Origin: Ferruginibacter sp.
GTDB lineage: Bacteria > Bacteroidota > Bacteroidia > Chitinophagales > Chitinophagaceae
Direction: 5' to 3'
Assembly: GCA_025963635.1 (NCBI GenBank)
Contig: JAOQAK010000021.1
Span: 124,001-188,000, forward strand
DNA length: 64,000 nucleotides
In this document: one piece after another, positions 34,907 to 46,400 of the stretch
Numbering within the stretch: position 1 is the first letter of the stretch
How the letters are laid out: every line of letters starts with the position of its first letter
Program-made: the position numbers and the translations under genes
Notes under the pieces: generated by a model
Database searches by the model: none
Seen by the model: the letters and a program-made list of their open reading frames with translations, nothing else
What the model was told of the DNA's origin: nothing

Positions 34907-37900
34907 TTAAAAGGTTACGGAAAGACCCAGGTTGATCATGCGTTGCGGCGGATAAGAAACCCGGTCGTTACCAGATGAAGCTTCAGGATCGAATTGGTAC
35001 AATTTTGTAAGCTTTGACCAGGTAATTAAATTGTAGCCGCTGACATATATTGTAGCGCCTTGTAATTTCAGCAAATTGAACCAGTTTTTAGGCAGCTGGT
35101 AACCCAATTCTACGTTTTTGAGCCTGATAAAATCACCGGGGATAAACCAGAATGTTGAGGGGAAATCTGCAGGAGCGCTTACACCTGTTACCTTCTGGGA
35201 AAGTACCGGGTATTTCGCATTATCGCCGAGCGCTGGTGTCCATGTTTCCCTGTGAATGGCTTGAAGGTTGGAGGAAAATGCCTGGATTGCACCAGCGACA
35301 CCCCTTAAATAGAAATCCTTCGCTCCCTGGAACATTACACTCAGGTTAAAGTTCTTATAGTTAAATCCCATCGTGAGTGCATAAGAAGTAGTGGGATAAT
35401 TGGGGAGGCCGAAGTAGCCTTTGTCATTGTCATCTATCACACCGTCTTTGTTGTAATCCTCCAGTTTTAAATCGCCTGGCCTTACCACATCCGATGTGGG
35501 TTTGGCTACCTTGGGATCTGCAACATCTGCCACAGAGTAAAACCCGATCCAGTTATATACCAGGACCTGCCCGATGCTGTTACCGGTGGCCTGCTGCCAT
35601 GCATTGGGCAAAACGGGTTCATCCTTGTTGATGATCGTATTTTTTACAAAGGCATAATTACCATTAACAAAGTAGTTTAAATTTTTACCTATTTTATCCT
35701 TGTAAGATAATTCCACTTCAAATCCCTTGTTTTTTACTTCGCCCATATTTACCATCGGAATGGTTGCTCCAAACATAGACGACATGGTGCCTCTTGTTGT
35801 AATAATATCATACCGTAGGTGATCAAAATAATCAAAGGTGGCAGTGAGGCGGTTGTTTAAAATGCTGATATCCGTTCCGATATTAAATTTTCTTTCCTTT
35901 TCCCATGTTACATCATCGTTGCCAAGGGTGCCTTCCTGGATGCCGGGATAATTGGTGTGCACATCACCAAAGGAAGCCGAGCCGGATGCTCCAAACTCAT
36001 GCAGGTAGGAGGTTTGAGCACTTCCAATCCCGTCGCTGCCCACAATACCGTAAGAACTCCTCACCTTCCAGCGGTTAACCCATTTTACCGATTTAAAGAA
36101 AGATTCTTCAGCAATATTCCATCCTGCTGAAACAGCAGGAAAAAATCCATAGGCCTTACCAGAAGCAAAGGCATCGGTACCATTGTAGGCACTATTAAAT
36201 TCCAATAAATATTTCTGTTTATAGTCATATCCAATCCTGCCTGCATAACCGCGGGTATTGGAGGGTATGTAATTTTTATTTGCGTCAGCGGCACTGGAGG
36301 ATACGAAGGCAACATTGGTTTGCCTGTTTACCAACAGCAATCCAAACACATGGTGATCACTAAAATGCATGTCATAATTCAAAAAGGCCTGCAGGTTCAA
36401 TTTACGGTTGGGAGTGCCCCCGCTGTAGGTTAAAAAGCTTCTTCTTACCCGGTAGGTATTTACATCAAAAGGACTATAAACACCGGTAGTGTTGTTATAA
36501 TAAAAAGAAGGAAAATCCACCGTTGCGTCAGAAGGAAAACCCATATCGCGGTTGTAGGAATGCATGCTTGCATAAGACATCACCCCTTTAAAGGCCAGGC
36601 CTTTAGTGATAAAATCTAATTTTTGATTGGCATTCACCGCCAGGTAGGTATTGTTTTCAAAATTTCTTTTATATCCATTGTACCTCAGCCTGCCGATGAC
36701 ATTGTTAATGGTTGAATACATTTCGGGGTAAACGTTCGCATAGCTGAAAGTTCCATTAGGATTATAAATGTTGTACGCAAAAGGAGCCAGCACTTTAAAA
36801 TTGTTATAATCATAAAAGATATCGGTATTAGTGCCGCCGCCTTGCGGATTTGGTTCATTTCTTTCTCCCACGTTACCGTACAGGTCAAACCGGATGTCGA
36901 GCGTTTTAGACGCCTTAATATCTAAATTGGAGCGATAATTATATCTTTTGTAATAATATTCGCTGTTGAGGCCGTTGCCTGAACCAAAGTCGTTTAACAT
37001 ACCGCCCTGCTTTAAATAGCCGGCTGATATAAAGTACCTTACTTTATCTGTGCCACCGCTGATGTCAAGATTGGTGCGGGACTGCGTGCTGAATTTGCGG
37101 AATAACACATCGTTCCAGTCTACATTAGGATGCCCCCACGGATCTTCACCGCTTTTAAATAACCGCAGGTCTTCATCCGTAAACCTTGGCTGAAAATTAG
37201 GAACAGGATTCGCCAGGAAATTATTGTCATTTACCTGGGACTGGTTGTAAAGGCTGGCCGTTTCAAAAGCGTCTAAAAACTTAGGAAATGTGGTGGGCTG
37301 CGACATGCTCATTTCGCTTTTTACCGTAAGTTTCGGCTTTCCCATCTTGCCTCTTTTGGTAGTAACTAATACCACCCCGTTGGCGCCTTTGATGCCAAAG
37401 ATGGCTGTGCTCGAAGCATCTTTTAAAATACTTACACTTTCAATTTCGTTTGCATCCAGGCGGGCGAACTGGCTATAAGAATACTCGATATCGTCTACTA
37501 AAATCAAAGGCTCGTTATTACCCGTAAAAGAACTTTGGCCCCTCACAAAAAATGCCGCGCCATCTGCTCCGGGAATGCCTGAGCGTTGCTGGGAAGTAAA
37601 CCCGGGCACTTTACCTGTAAGCGCATTTTGCACACTTGCGGTAGGAATGCGTTGTATCTCATCGCCCCTGACGGTAGTAATGGCGCCTGTTAGGGTTACT
37701 TTTTTTTGCCGGCCATAACCGATCACTACCACCTGCTCCATATCTTTGTTTTCACTTTTGAGCTCTATGGTAATCGTTTTATTTGCCCCTATTATTGTTT
37801 CCTTCAAAGGATGGCCAACTGCCTGAACCAACAGGCTATGAGATTTCCCTTTTAAAGTGATCTCAAAATAGCCGGCTTCGTCTGCGGAAACACCATTGGA

Positions 37901-38032
37901 TGACATTCCTTTTTCAATAACGGAAGCCCCGACCACCGGCCCTTTTTCATCTTTAATCCATCCTTTTACAAGCTGTGCATGTGATAGATGAAATAGAAAA
38001 ATGCATAACAGGGTAGATATTAATGATTTCAT
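34907..38032 (-). CDS. SusC/RagA TonB-dependent transporter, copy 2
   Basis: The protein (1041 aa from my start) has a signal peptide ending HAQ, a carboxypeptidase-regulatory-like domain (about 20-95), a TonB box-like MEQVVVIGYG, the plug domain (GAITTVRGDEIQRIP through IKGANGVVLVTTKRGK) and a 22-strand barrel. It imports oligosaccharides across the outer membrane with SusD copy 2. I start at MKSLISTLL (38032); the frame extends 28 codons upstream but that part lacks signal-peptide character and overlaps the previous susD. Confidence 0.96.
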   Translation of the reverse strand: MKSLISTLLCIFLFHLSHAQLVKGWIKDEKGPVVGASVIEKGMSSNGVSADEAGYFEITLKGKSHSLLVQAVGHPLKETIIGANKTITIELKSENKDMEQVVVIGYGRQKKVTLTGAITTVRGDEIQRIPTASVQNALTGKVPGFTSQQRSGIPGADGAAFFVRGQSSFTGNNEPLILVDDIEYSYSQFARLDANEIESVSILKDASSTAIFGIKGANGVVLVTTKRGKMGKPKLTVKSEMSMSQPTTFPKFLDAFETASLYNQSQVNDNNFLANPVPNFQPRFTDEDLRLFKSGEDPWGHPNVDWNDVLFRKFSTQSRTNLDISGGTDKVRYFISAGYLKQGGMLNDFGSGNGLNSEYYYKRYNYRSNLDIKASKTLDIRFDLYGNVGERNEPNPQGGGTNTDIFYDYNNFKVLAPFAYNIYNPNGTFSYANVYPEMYSTINNVIGRLRYNGYKRNFENNTYLAVNANQKLDFITKGLAFKGVMSYASMHSYNRDMGFPSDATVDFPSFYYNNTTGVYSPFDVNTYRVRRSFLTYSGGTPNRKLNLQAFLNYDMHFSDHHVFGLLLVNRQTNVAFVSSSAADANKNYIPSNTRGYAGRIGYDYKQKYLLEFNSAYNGTDAFASGKAYGFFPAVSAGWNIAEESFFKSVKWVNRWKVRSSYGIVGSDGIGSAQTSYLHEFGASGSASFGDVHTNYPGIQEGTLGNDDVTWEKERKFNIGTDISILNNRLTATFDYFDHLRYDIITTRGTMSSMFGATIPMVNMGEVKNKGFEVELSYKDKIGKNLNYFVNGNYAFVKNTIINKDEPVLPNAWQQATGNSIGQVLVYNWIGFYSVADVADPKVAKPTSDVVRPGDLKLEDYNKDGVIDDNDKGYFGLPNYPTTSYALTMGFNYKNFNLSVMFQGAKDFYLRGVAGAIQAFSSNLQAIHRETWTPALGDNAKYPVLSQKVTGVSAPADFPSTFWFIPGDFIRLKNVELGYQLPKNWFNLLKLQGATIYVSGYNLITWSKLTKLYQFDPEASSGNDRVSYPPQRMINLGLSVTF

Positions 38033-38109
38033 GCAATATTTTTTATGATAGATTAGATATTTTGGTAGCTGGAACGATCCATGCAGTCCGGCGAAATGAT
38101 AACAGCTGG

Positions 38110-39825
38110 TTACCATCCTTCATTTTGCAAAAGATTTTTATTTTTTGAAATTTCACTGTAGGGGATCGGCATTTTGTACAAACGGTCGGCAAACCTTACA
38201 TCCGCCACTTCTTCCACAGCATAGGTAAGTGTACTGCCGGTTTTGGTGATCCGGATTCCATGGAGCTTTCCATTCAACAGGGTAGATGCTAATTTCCAAC
38301 GTCGTATATCCCAAAACCGGTGCTCTTCAAAAGCCAGTTCGATCCTTCTTTCATTTTGAATCAGCTTACGCATGTCAAGCTGTGGAAGGGCGGCCTTTAA
38401 CCCATACAAACTACCTGTACCTGCAGTGATCTTCGCTCTTTTTCTAAGCTCGATCAAGGGTGCATAGGCTTCAGTGGTTCTTCCCGATTCATTCAATGCT
38501 TCCGCATAATTCAATAATATTTCTCCCAAACGAAATAGGATAAAGTTGTGTGACTGGGCGGAGTACGCTGTAAATGTTGAAGCCGGGTTATCAAAATATC
38601 CCATAAACTTGCGGGCATAATACCCCGTTTTTGTTTGTATCGCTGATCCCCCGGGCCGGTCCTTTCCGCCATCGAAGGTTTCAATGTTCCTGCTTACCCA
38701 CCGGTTGCCATTGCAGAATACGGTGAATTGTAAACGGCTATCCCTGTTGCTATAAGGATTTTGAGGAGTGTAACCAGAACCCACTTCAGTAATGGCTTTA
38801 CCGGTATTCATCGGAAATGCATCTACTAATTCCTGGGTAGAACTGGTATATCCCCTGCTGGTGATAGAAGCGGTATTAAACCCAACCGGTGAATTGTTAT
38901 TTTCCAAATCAGTTGTTTTTGCACGCTGGGTAGCAAGGATAATTTCCGTTGACCTGAGTGTTGTAAAAACATTCCTGAATTCAACTTCGAGTTTGAATGC
39001 GGAGATGTCTAAAACGTCTTTTGCCGCGTTTGCCGCCCTTGTCCATCTTTCTACTTTATAATCAGTATACCCGTTTAATTTCTTAAGGCTTTCAGATTTT
39101 TCAATGCCACCACCATTATAGAGCGGACTGGCCGCATACAACAATACCCGGCTTTTCAAAGCAAGCGCCGCCCCCTTTCCTATCCTGCCCCAATCGGTAG
39201 TACTTACCAGGTCGGTGCGCAAAGAATCTTTAATGGCGTCGCATTCACCAACGATATATTCAATACAGTCTTCGAAGCTATTGCGGGGCAGTTCTAAATT
39301 GTCATTTAAGGTAAACACCTTATCGCCAATAAGCGGGGCGCTCCCAAATCTTTTTACCAGTTCCCAATAACACATTGCACGTATGAACCTGCCTTCAGCT
39401 TTCCAGTATTGTTTGGTGGTTGCATACACAGGATCATTTTTCAAAGCCATTTTAGGCAGGTTGGCCAATAAAATATTTACCCGGCGGATACCCGCATAAG
39501 CCTTGGAAAAATAGGGATCAGGATAATTGAGTGTACTCACCCGCCCATTCGTAAAATAAGCGATCTGTGTACTGTTCCGGGAAGGAATGGCATCATCGGT
39601 TGCCGCGTCGAGATAGTCGCCGTCAATGCGGTTGAATCCATCGGGGAGATAGTTATACAGGTTATTTACAAAGTAATCTGCAACAATACCGAGACTATCA
39701 GACTGGTCCCACACCAGGTCTTCCATTATTGCATCGGCTTTCCTGTCTTCCACGTCTTTCTTACAGCCACTGGTAAAACATATTACCAATACTATATTGA
39801 GTAAGTATATAATTTTCTTAAGCAT
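38110..39825 (-). CDS. SusD/RagB nutrient-uptake lipoprotein, copy 1
   Basis: The 571-aa lipoprotein has the lipobox CFTSGC. SusD motifs include GIRRVNILLANLP, EGRFIRAMCYWELVKRFGSAPL, RLGEILLNYAEALNESG and ERRIELAFEEHRFWDIRRW; it ends NKNLLQNEGW. It lies 12 bp after SusC copy 1 and 77 bp before SusC copy 2, inside one transcription run. Confidence 0.96.
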   Translation of the reverse strand: MLKKIIYLLNIVLVICFTSGCKKDVEDRKADAIMEDLVWDQSDSLGIVADYFVNNLYNYLPDGFNRIDGDYLDAATDDAIPSRNSTQIAYFTNGRVSTLNYPDPYFSKAYAGIRRVNILLANLPKMALKNDPVYATTKQYWKAEGRFIRAMCYWELVKRFGSAPLIGDKVFTLNDNLELPRNSFEDCIEYIVGECDAIKDSLRTDLVSTTDWGRIGKGAALALKSRVLLYAASPLYNGGGIEKSESLKKLNGYTDYKVERWTRAANAAKDVLDISAFKLEVEFRNVFTTLRSTEIILATQRAKTTDLENNNSPVGFNTASITSRGYTSSTQELVDAFPMNTGKAITEVGSGYTPQNPYSNRDSRLQFTVFCNGNRWVSRNIETFDGGKDRPGGSAIQTKTGYYARKFMGYFDNPASTFTAYSAQSHNFILFRLGEILLNYAEALNESGRTTEAYAPLIELRKRAKITAGTGSLYGLKAALPQLDMRKLIQNERRIELAFEEHRFWDIRRWKLASTLLNGKLHGIRITKTGSTLTYAVEEVADVRFADRLYKMPIPYSEISKNKNLLQNEGW

Positions 39826-39837
39826 AGCGGTATCGTT

Positions 39838-42800
39838 TTATAATTTAATTGTTAAACCAGTACTGATCACCCGTTGTATCGGATACGCACCACCGTACAC
39901 CTCAGGATCCACACGGTCGTAAGCAGAAAGGGTAAATAAATTAGTGGCATTGACAAACAGCCTGAAGGATTCCATGTGTACTTTCTTTACCCATCCTGAA
40001 GAGAAAGTATAGCCCAATTCTACAAATTTTAACCTGCCATAATTTCCATTGTGGTACCACAGCGAAGAGTTGGTAATATGATTGTTTGGATTGGATCCTA
40101 CCGTGAGGCGGGGATAAGTAGCATTTGTTGCGCCCGGTGTCCAGCGGCCTAACTGGTTTTCATAAGCCTGGCCAAAACCACCGTTTTGAAATTCCCATTC
40201 TGAAGCGCCGGTCAAAACGATGTTCCTGTTAACTGCTCCCTGTATAAGCGCATTAAAATCAACTCCTTTCCAGGATGCACCCAGCGTGGTTCCAAAAAAT
40301 ACCAGGGGTTTTGTATTTCCTATCGGTGCTTCGTCAAATTGAGTAATCACGCCATCCCCGTCAAGGTCTTTATACATTACATCGCCTAACTGGGGAGTGT
40401 AGCCGTCAAGCGTGGCAACACCGTTTTTCATTTGAAGATCTTCAGCGGTTTGGAAAAATCCAACAGCTGTGTATCCAAAGCCCTGGCCTACCGGCTGGCC
40501 GGTTCTCTTCATCCATTCGTATGGCTGGTAAACTTCGTCTATATCAATGTATTCGCTTTTTGCAATACTTGCATTGGCTGAAACAAAATAGGAAAAGGAG
40601 CCTGATTTTTCACTCCAGCCCAGGTTCATCTCCAAGCCGGAATACCTGCTTTTGCCTATATTCATATTGGGATAGGTATTGCCGATGATGGTAGAACTTT
40701 TGCCTGGCGCTCTTAGTAAATCGTAGTAATTGTTCCGGTAATATTCAACTGAAAAAGACAATCGGTCTTTTAGCAAAGCGCCTTCCAAACCTATATTCAG
40801 CTTATTCGCTTTTTCATAATCAAGATCGGGATTAGACAATGTCAATTCATCCATCGTGGTAAAAGCGGATGGCGTAGTTCCGAAATAAACGCGGGTACCA
40901 TCAAAAAAATACTGGTTGAATGAATAGTAGCCATTCCTGTTGTTCCCGGTTTTACCGTAAGAGCCATATAGTTTCAACCGGTTGATAGCCGTCACTTCTT
41001 TCATAAAGGATTCTTCGTGGATATTCCAGCCGATTCCTACGGCGGGGAACAATCTTATCCTGAACCCTTCGGGATAACGGTTGGCACCATTGTAGCCAAA
41101 TACCACTTCGGCCATGTACTTTTTATTGTAGTTATAAGCCATGCGGCCCGACAAGCCTTTATACACCAAAGGGAGATCTGAATTGATCCTGTTACTGTTT
41201 TGGCTATACAGTATTACCGCATCAATTCCATTTTTCCCAAACTGGCGGTTGTAGCCGATGTCAAATTCCGCGTAACTCTGGCGCCACTGGTTATCAACCG
41301 ACGAAGTGTTATTTTGCGTACCATCGGTCAAAAACTTGGTATAGCTTGTATCATTGGTGCTATTAATATTCATCTGGTAAGAAGCAAAACTCTTATTGCG
41401 GACAATATTTTGTGTTAATGCACCGCTAAAAGAAATCAACGCTTTTGCCCATAAACCCTTTGTTATATTGTCGAGGTTTCTTTTCAGGTGCAGATCCGTC
41501 AGCACATCCCGCTCATATCCTTTCCGGTAACCTGAATTGTTCAGCTGGCCGTAAATGTTGTTTTGAAATTGTTGCGATCCCATTAACGATCCGTCGGGAT
41601 TTAATTGGGCATACGCGTTATTGGGGGTATTAAAAATACTGCTCATCAGGGTGGCAGTAGTAGTGCCAGGATCATTTGATTCAATGTTGCGCCCCAGGAT
41701 ATTTAAGCCCACATTTGTTTTATCATCAATGTCTACATCTATATTGGAACGAACTGTGTAGCTTTTGAAATCATTATTGGTATTATATTTATTGGCATCA
41801 CTGGTATTGAAAATACCACCCTGACCGAGGTATTCGCCCACTAAATAATACCTCGCTATTTTGCTGCCGCCGCTAACATTCACCGTTACACGGTCCTGGC
41901 GTGTGGACTTCTTTAAGGCTTCCTCCTGCCAGTTTACATCAGGATGACCGAAAAGGTCGGTGTGGTTTTTATATGCATCGATATCTGCCTGGGTATATAC
42001 CGGCGAAATGTTGTCATTTGCCAACGCTTCGTTGTACAACCCCGCATACACATAAGCGCTTAAAGCTTTAGGTAATTTAAGTGATTTTTGAAAACCTGTT
42101 TGAGCCGTAACACTTATTTTTTGCCTGCCCGGTGCGCCTTTGCGGGTAGTTACCAGCAACACGCCATTGGATGCCTGGGGGCCGTACATTGCGGTAGCCA
42201 ATGCATCCCTTAACACCGTAACGGATTCTATTTCATCAAAATCAAAAATGCTGATATTTTGCGGGATACCATCAATCACTACCAGGGGATTCTGCCCTCT
42301 CAGCGATACTGAATAAGCGTCTTCACCCGGTTCGCCGTTGGATTGCCTTATATAGGTTCCGGCTAATCTTCCTGCAAGAGCACTCTTAAGCAGGTTGCCG
42401 GGCATTTTCACCAGGTCTTCTCCATAGACCGATTGTGCTGATGCGATATTCAGGTTTGCCGGGGACTTCATGCTATACAATAAAGGAACATCCGGTGTCT
42501 TCCTGGTTACGGGCAGATTTAAAAGCACCGTCCCGGAAGTTTCGGCCTTCAATTGGATATCAATGGTATTGTTTTTACTTACGCTAATTTCCTGGGTAAT
42601 AAAACCGGTGTTGGAGAAAATGAGGATAGCATTCGCGTTGGGAGCACTGATGGAATAGGCACCGTTTATATCGGTAATGGTTGCTACAGAACTGTTTTTC
42701 ACTTTGACAGGCATTCCAGGAACAACTTCACCTTTATCATTTGTTACTGTTCCTTTCACGGGGTACTGTGCCCTGGAAATCGTTGAAAAAAACATGGCCA

Positions 42801-42909
42801 AACAAATAAGTAAAAAAGAGCATAACCGCTGTCTTATTAATGGATTGTTTGTTTCAGTATAGCAATTAGTAATGTGGGCGCTGCCCGGAGTAGGTAATCT
42901 TTTTTTCAT
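39838..42909 (-). CDS. SusC/RagA TonB-dependent transporter, copy 1
   Basis: The 1023-aa outer-membrane transporter has a signal peptide (about 28-47, ending SRAQ) behind a long N-region, a carboxypeptidase-regulatory-like domain and a plug with IRQSNGEPGEDAYSVSLRG and GPQASNGVLLVTTRKG, then the barrel. The usual VVVIGYG segment ahead of the plug is absent and replaced by LPVTRKTPDVPLLYS, a divergent TonB-box region. It heads the leftward PUL operon, and its promoter region shares a 66-bp architecture with that of the GH5-like gene. Confidence 0.95.
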   Translation of the reverse strand: MKKRLPTPGSAHITNCYTETNNPLIRQRLCSFLLICLAMFFSTISRAQYPVKGTVTNDKGEVVPGMPVKVKNSSVATITDINGAYSISAPNANAILIFSNTGFITQEISVSKNNTIDIQLKAETSGTVLLNLPVTRKTPDVPLLYSMKSPANLNIASAQSVYGEDLVKMPGNLLKSALAGRLAGTYIRQSNGEPGEDAYSVSLRGQNPLVVIDGIPQNISIFDFDEIESVTVLRDALATAMYGPQASNGVLLVTTRKGAPGRQKISVTAQTGFQKSLKLPKALSAYVYAGLYNEALANDNISPVYTQADIDAYKNHTDLFGHPDVNWQEEALKKSTRQDRVTVNVSGGSKIARYYLVGEYLGQGGIFNTSDANKYNTNNDFKSYTVRSNIDVDIDDKTNVGLNILGRNIESNDPGTTTATLMSSIFNTPNNAYAQLNPDGSLMGSQQFQNNIYGQLNNSGYRKGYERDVLTDLHLKRNLDNITKGLWAKALISFSGALTQNIVRNKSFASYQMNINSTNDTSYTKFLTDGTQNNTSSVDNQWRQSYAEFDIGYNRQFGKNGIDAVILYSQNSNRINSDLPLVYKGLSGRMAYNYNKKYMAEVVFGYNGANRYPEGFRIRLFPAVGIGWNIHEESFMKEVTAINRLKLYGSYGKTGNNRNGYYSFNQYFFDGTRVYFGTTPSAFTTMDELTLSNPDLDYEKANKLNIGLEGALLKDRLSFSVEYYRNNYYDLLRAPGKSSTIIGNTYPNMNIGKSRYSGLEMNLGWSEKSGSFSYFVSANASIAKSEYIDIDEVYQPYEWMKRTGQPVGQGFGYTAVGFFQTAEDLQMKNGVATLDGYTPQLGDVMYKDLDGDGVITQFDEAPIGNTKPLVFFGTTLGASWKGVDFNALIQGAVNRNIVLTGASEWEFQNGGFGQAYENQLGRWTPGATNATYPRLTVGSNPNNHITNSSLWYHNGNYGRLKFVELGYTFSSGWVKKVHMESFRLFVNATNLFTLSAYDRVDPEVYGGAYPIQRVISTGLTIKL

Positions 42910-42972
42910 AGGACTGAGCTATAAAACGTTTAAAAATGTTCGCAATCATGTGGACATGGCCGCCTCACTTTA

Positions 42973-43038
42973 CAAAGGTGCACACTTCTATCGTCAACTT
43001 ACCCAATGCTTGTATCATGTTTCATTCATTTTGTCTCA
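42973..43038 (-). promoter_or_regulatory. PUL promoter/operator upstream of susC copy 1
   Basis: Read on the minus strand, the region carries TGAGACAAA (43038-43030), then 11 nt, then ATGATAC (43018-43012), and ends in CCTTTG (42978-42973), 64 nt before the ATG. The same three blocks with identical spacing lie at 50105-50170. CCTTTG would be a weak -7 element, consistent with activator dependence. The rest of the 42910-43410 divergent region shows no gene; a TACATTTT near 43342-43349 is a weak candidate -7 for the kinase gene. Confidence 0.6.
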
Positions 43039-43410
43039 ATCTCGAAAGTCTTTTATGACTTTTATACTTACCATGAATGAACGATTGCTCACTGCTGTTT
43101 TCTTGATTCGCGGACTTCTTTTTTCGGGTATATGCATTCGTGGCAAATAAAACATAATCCGTTCATTGAAAGCTATCTTCAAATGTTTCTGCAGGTGAAT
43201 GATGTAGCCAATTTGCTGATAGTGCATCTCCGCCATGGAAGCCATTTCTTGCCATTTTTTACAAATGCATTACCTTTAATTATTGCTTCAACCTCAAATA
43301 GTACGAAACTTCACGACATATAATAAAGCCTTCCCATTTGATACATTTTATTTCGATTTAATTTCCTGTTCATTTAACACACATTCATTGCTACCGCACA
43401 CAGACATTTC

Positions 43411-46400
43411 ATGAGAACCACCAGCATCTTTTTTTTTATCATTTGTTTTCTTGCAGGAAACAGGGTAAAAAGCCAATCCTATTATTTTTATCATCACCAG
43501 GTTGAAAACGGACTCTCCAACAACGCAGTAATTTGCAGTATACAGGATCAAAAGGGCTTTTTATGGTTTGGAACAAAAGATGGGTTAAACAGGTTTGACG
43601 GCTATACCTATAAGACATTCCGGAACGACCGGGATGATTCAACAAGCATTGGAAGCAATTTTATTTATTGTCTGTATGAAGATAAAAACGGGGTGTTATG
43701 GGTTGGATGTGACCGGGGATTGTTTAAATACAATGCCACTACAGAAAGTTTTAGCCGTGTAACGATTGCTCCCGGCAGCGAGATCCTCGACATTCAAATG
43801 GATAATAGCGGGTTCCTGTGGTTCATTGCAAAAATGAGATTGTACCGGTACGATCTGAAAACAGGAAATCTTAAACGATATAATCAGCGTGGCCCCTTTG
43901 CTGTTACCTCTGTATGCACAACAGGTGATGGGGCACTTTGGATATCCACTGCTGCAGGCTTTATCGGAAAATTTGAACCTGCTGTAGACTCGTTTAAAAC
44001 CTATAATATATTTAAAGACTCAAAAGAGCTTGTCCCACGGTGGATTGAAAAAATTTATGACGCCGGGAACGGGGCTCTTTTTATTGGAACATCCAATGAC
44101 GGTGCAAAAAATTTTGATACCCGTACCGGTGTTTGCAATGATATACACATTTACAATACCGATAAAACAGCCATTTTCGTAAGAGATTTTATCCATTACT
44201 CGGCGGATGAATACTGGGTTGCAACCGAATCAGGTATTTTCATTTATAATATCAAAAGCGGCAAATATGTAAATCTCATAAAGAATCTTAATGATCCGTA
44301 TTCTATTTCAGACAATGCTATTTATACATTTTGCAAAGACAATGAAGGCGGCCTCTGGGCGGGCACTTATTTCGGAGGAGTAAATTATTATCCCAGGCAG
44401 TATACAAGTTTTAAAAAATATTTTCCCCAGTACGGTATCAATTCAGTGAGTGGCAACGCCATCCGTGAAATATGCCAGGACAAAAAGGGCAATTTATGGA
44501 TCGGTACGGAAGATGCAGGGCTTAACAAACTAGAAACCCCGACAGGCCGTTTTACTCACTTTAATTCGGGCAATTCAAAAACCAATGTTTCTCATTCGAA
44601 TATTCATGGATTATTAATGAATGGCGATGAATTGTGGATAGGCACTTTTCACCATGGACTGGATGTATTGAATGTAAAAACCGGTAAGGTACTGTCTCAT
44701 TATACCGCAGCCAGGCACGGCCTGAAAAGTGATTTTGTGTCTTGCCTGTACAAAACAAGTTCCGGGAAAATTATCGCCGGCACTGACCGGGGCCTTTGCT
44801 ATTACAACCCTTTAGAAAACAATTTTACTGTTGTAAAGGAGGTTCCCCAAACATTTTACACCACCATTTACGAAGACTGTTATGGAACTATCTGGGCAGG
44901 AACATACAATGAAGGCATCTATTATTTTAATCCCGGCACAAAACAAAAAGGAAAATTCAGGTATGCAGCCGCCGATAAAAACAGTTTAAGTGGCAACCGG
45001 GTAAACTGGGTATTTGAAGACAGCAGGCGGGTTTTATGGATTGCTACCGAAGGGGGTTTATGCCAATTAAATCGTGAAAAAGGTAATTTTACGAATTATA
45101 CTACTAAAAACGGTTTTCCCAGTAATATCATCTATACCGTGTTGGAGGATGCGAAAAAGAATTTCTGGGTAAGCACTTCGAGGGGCCTGGTTTGCTTCTC
45201 CCCGCTAACCGGGAGCATAAAGATCTATACAAAGGCCAATGGTATACTGAATGACCAATTCAATTATAATTCCGCGTTTAAAGATTCAACGGGGCGAATG
45301 TATTTTGGCAGTGTAAAAGGGATGATCAGCTTTCACCCGGATGAATTTATTAAAAATACTTTTCTTCCCCCGGTGTATATAACAGGGTTCCAGTTGTACG
45401 ACAATGAACTGGAGATCAATAAAAACAGCTCTCCTTTAACCCGGTCAATTACTTATACGGATAATATCACCCTGCAACATAACCAATCGTCGTTTAGCAT
45501 TGATTTCGCGGCATTGAGTTATACCTGGCCGGAAAGAACCGAATATGCCTACCAATTGGAAGGCCTTGAAAAAGATCGTACCTATCATATCAAAACCAAC
45601 AGGAGGGCCTATTTTACGGAACTGGCCCCCGGCACTTATATTTTTACCGTAAAAGCTTCCACAGTCAGTGGGGTGTGGAATAGCAAACCTGCAGTGCTTA
45701 CTATAAAAATTTTACCGCCCTTATGGAAAAGCACCCAGGCATACCTGTTGTATGCAATAATGGTTGCAACTGTGATATTTTTTATGTTACGCAGTTATCA
45801 CAGGCGGATAGTAGAAAAAAATCAAAGAAAACTGGACATCCTCGAACGCAAAAAAGAAAAGGAAATATACAAGGCGAAAATTGACTTTTTTACGAATGTG
45901 GCCCATGAGATACGAACACCGCTTACCCTGATCAAGGCACCGATGGAGAAGGTGATGAAAAAAGCGGAAGAAATACCTGCCATAAAACGCAATCTCCAGA
46001 TCATGCAAATGAATACCGATATCTTATTGGATCTTACAACTCAATTGCTTGACTTCAGAAAGACAGAGATCAACGGCTTTAACCTGGATTTTGTTAATAC
46101 CGATATTGCAGCGGTGCTCAGGGATAATTATGTAAGATTTAAACCCTCTGCCGATCAAAAACAGCTGCAATTTAAAATATTTGCATCTCCTCCCCTTTTT
46201 GCCTTTATCGACCTTGAAACGCTCAATAAAATATTAAGTAATATTCTGAACAATGCCATCAAATATTCGGACAGTATCGTAAGCATTCATTTATTACCGG
46301 TTGCTACAGATGATATTTTTTTCACCATAGAAGTGAAGAATGACGGGTATCTTATTCCCGTCGAAATGAAGGAAAAAATATTTGAAACTTTCTTCCGTAT

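Noticed and set aside
42872..43150. 92-codon frame in the susC-kinase intergenic region
   Set aside because: It starts inside susC on the opposite strand and runs through the putative promoter; no protein-like features.
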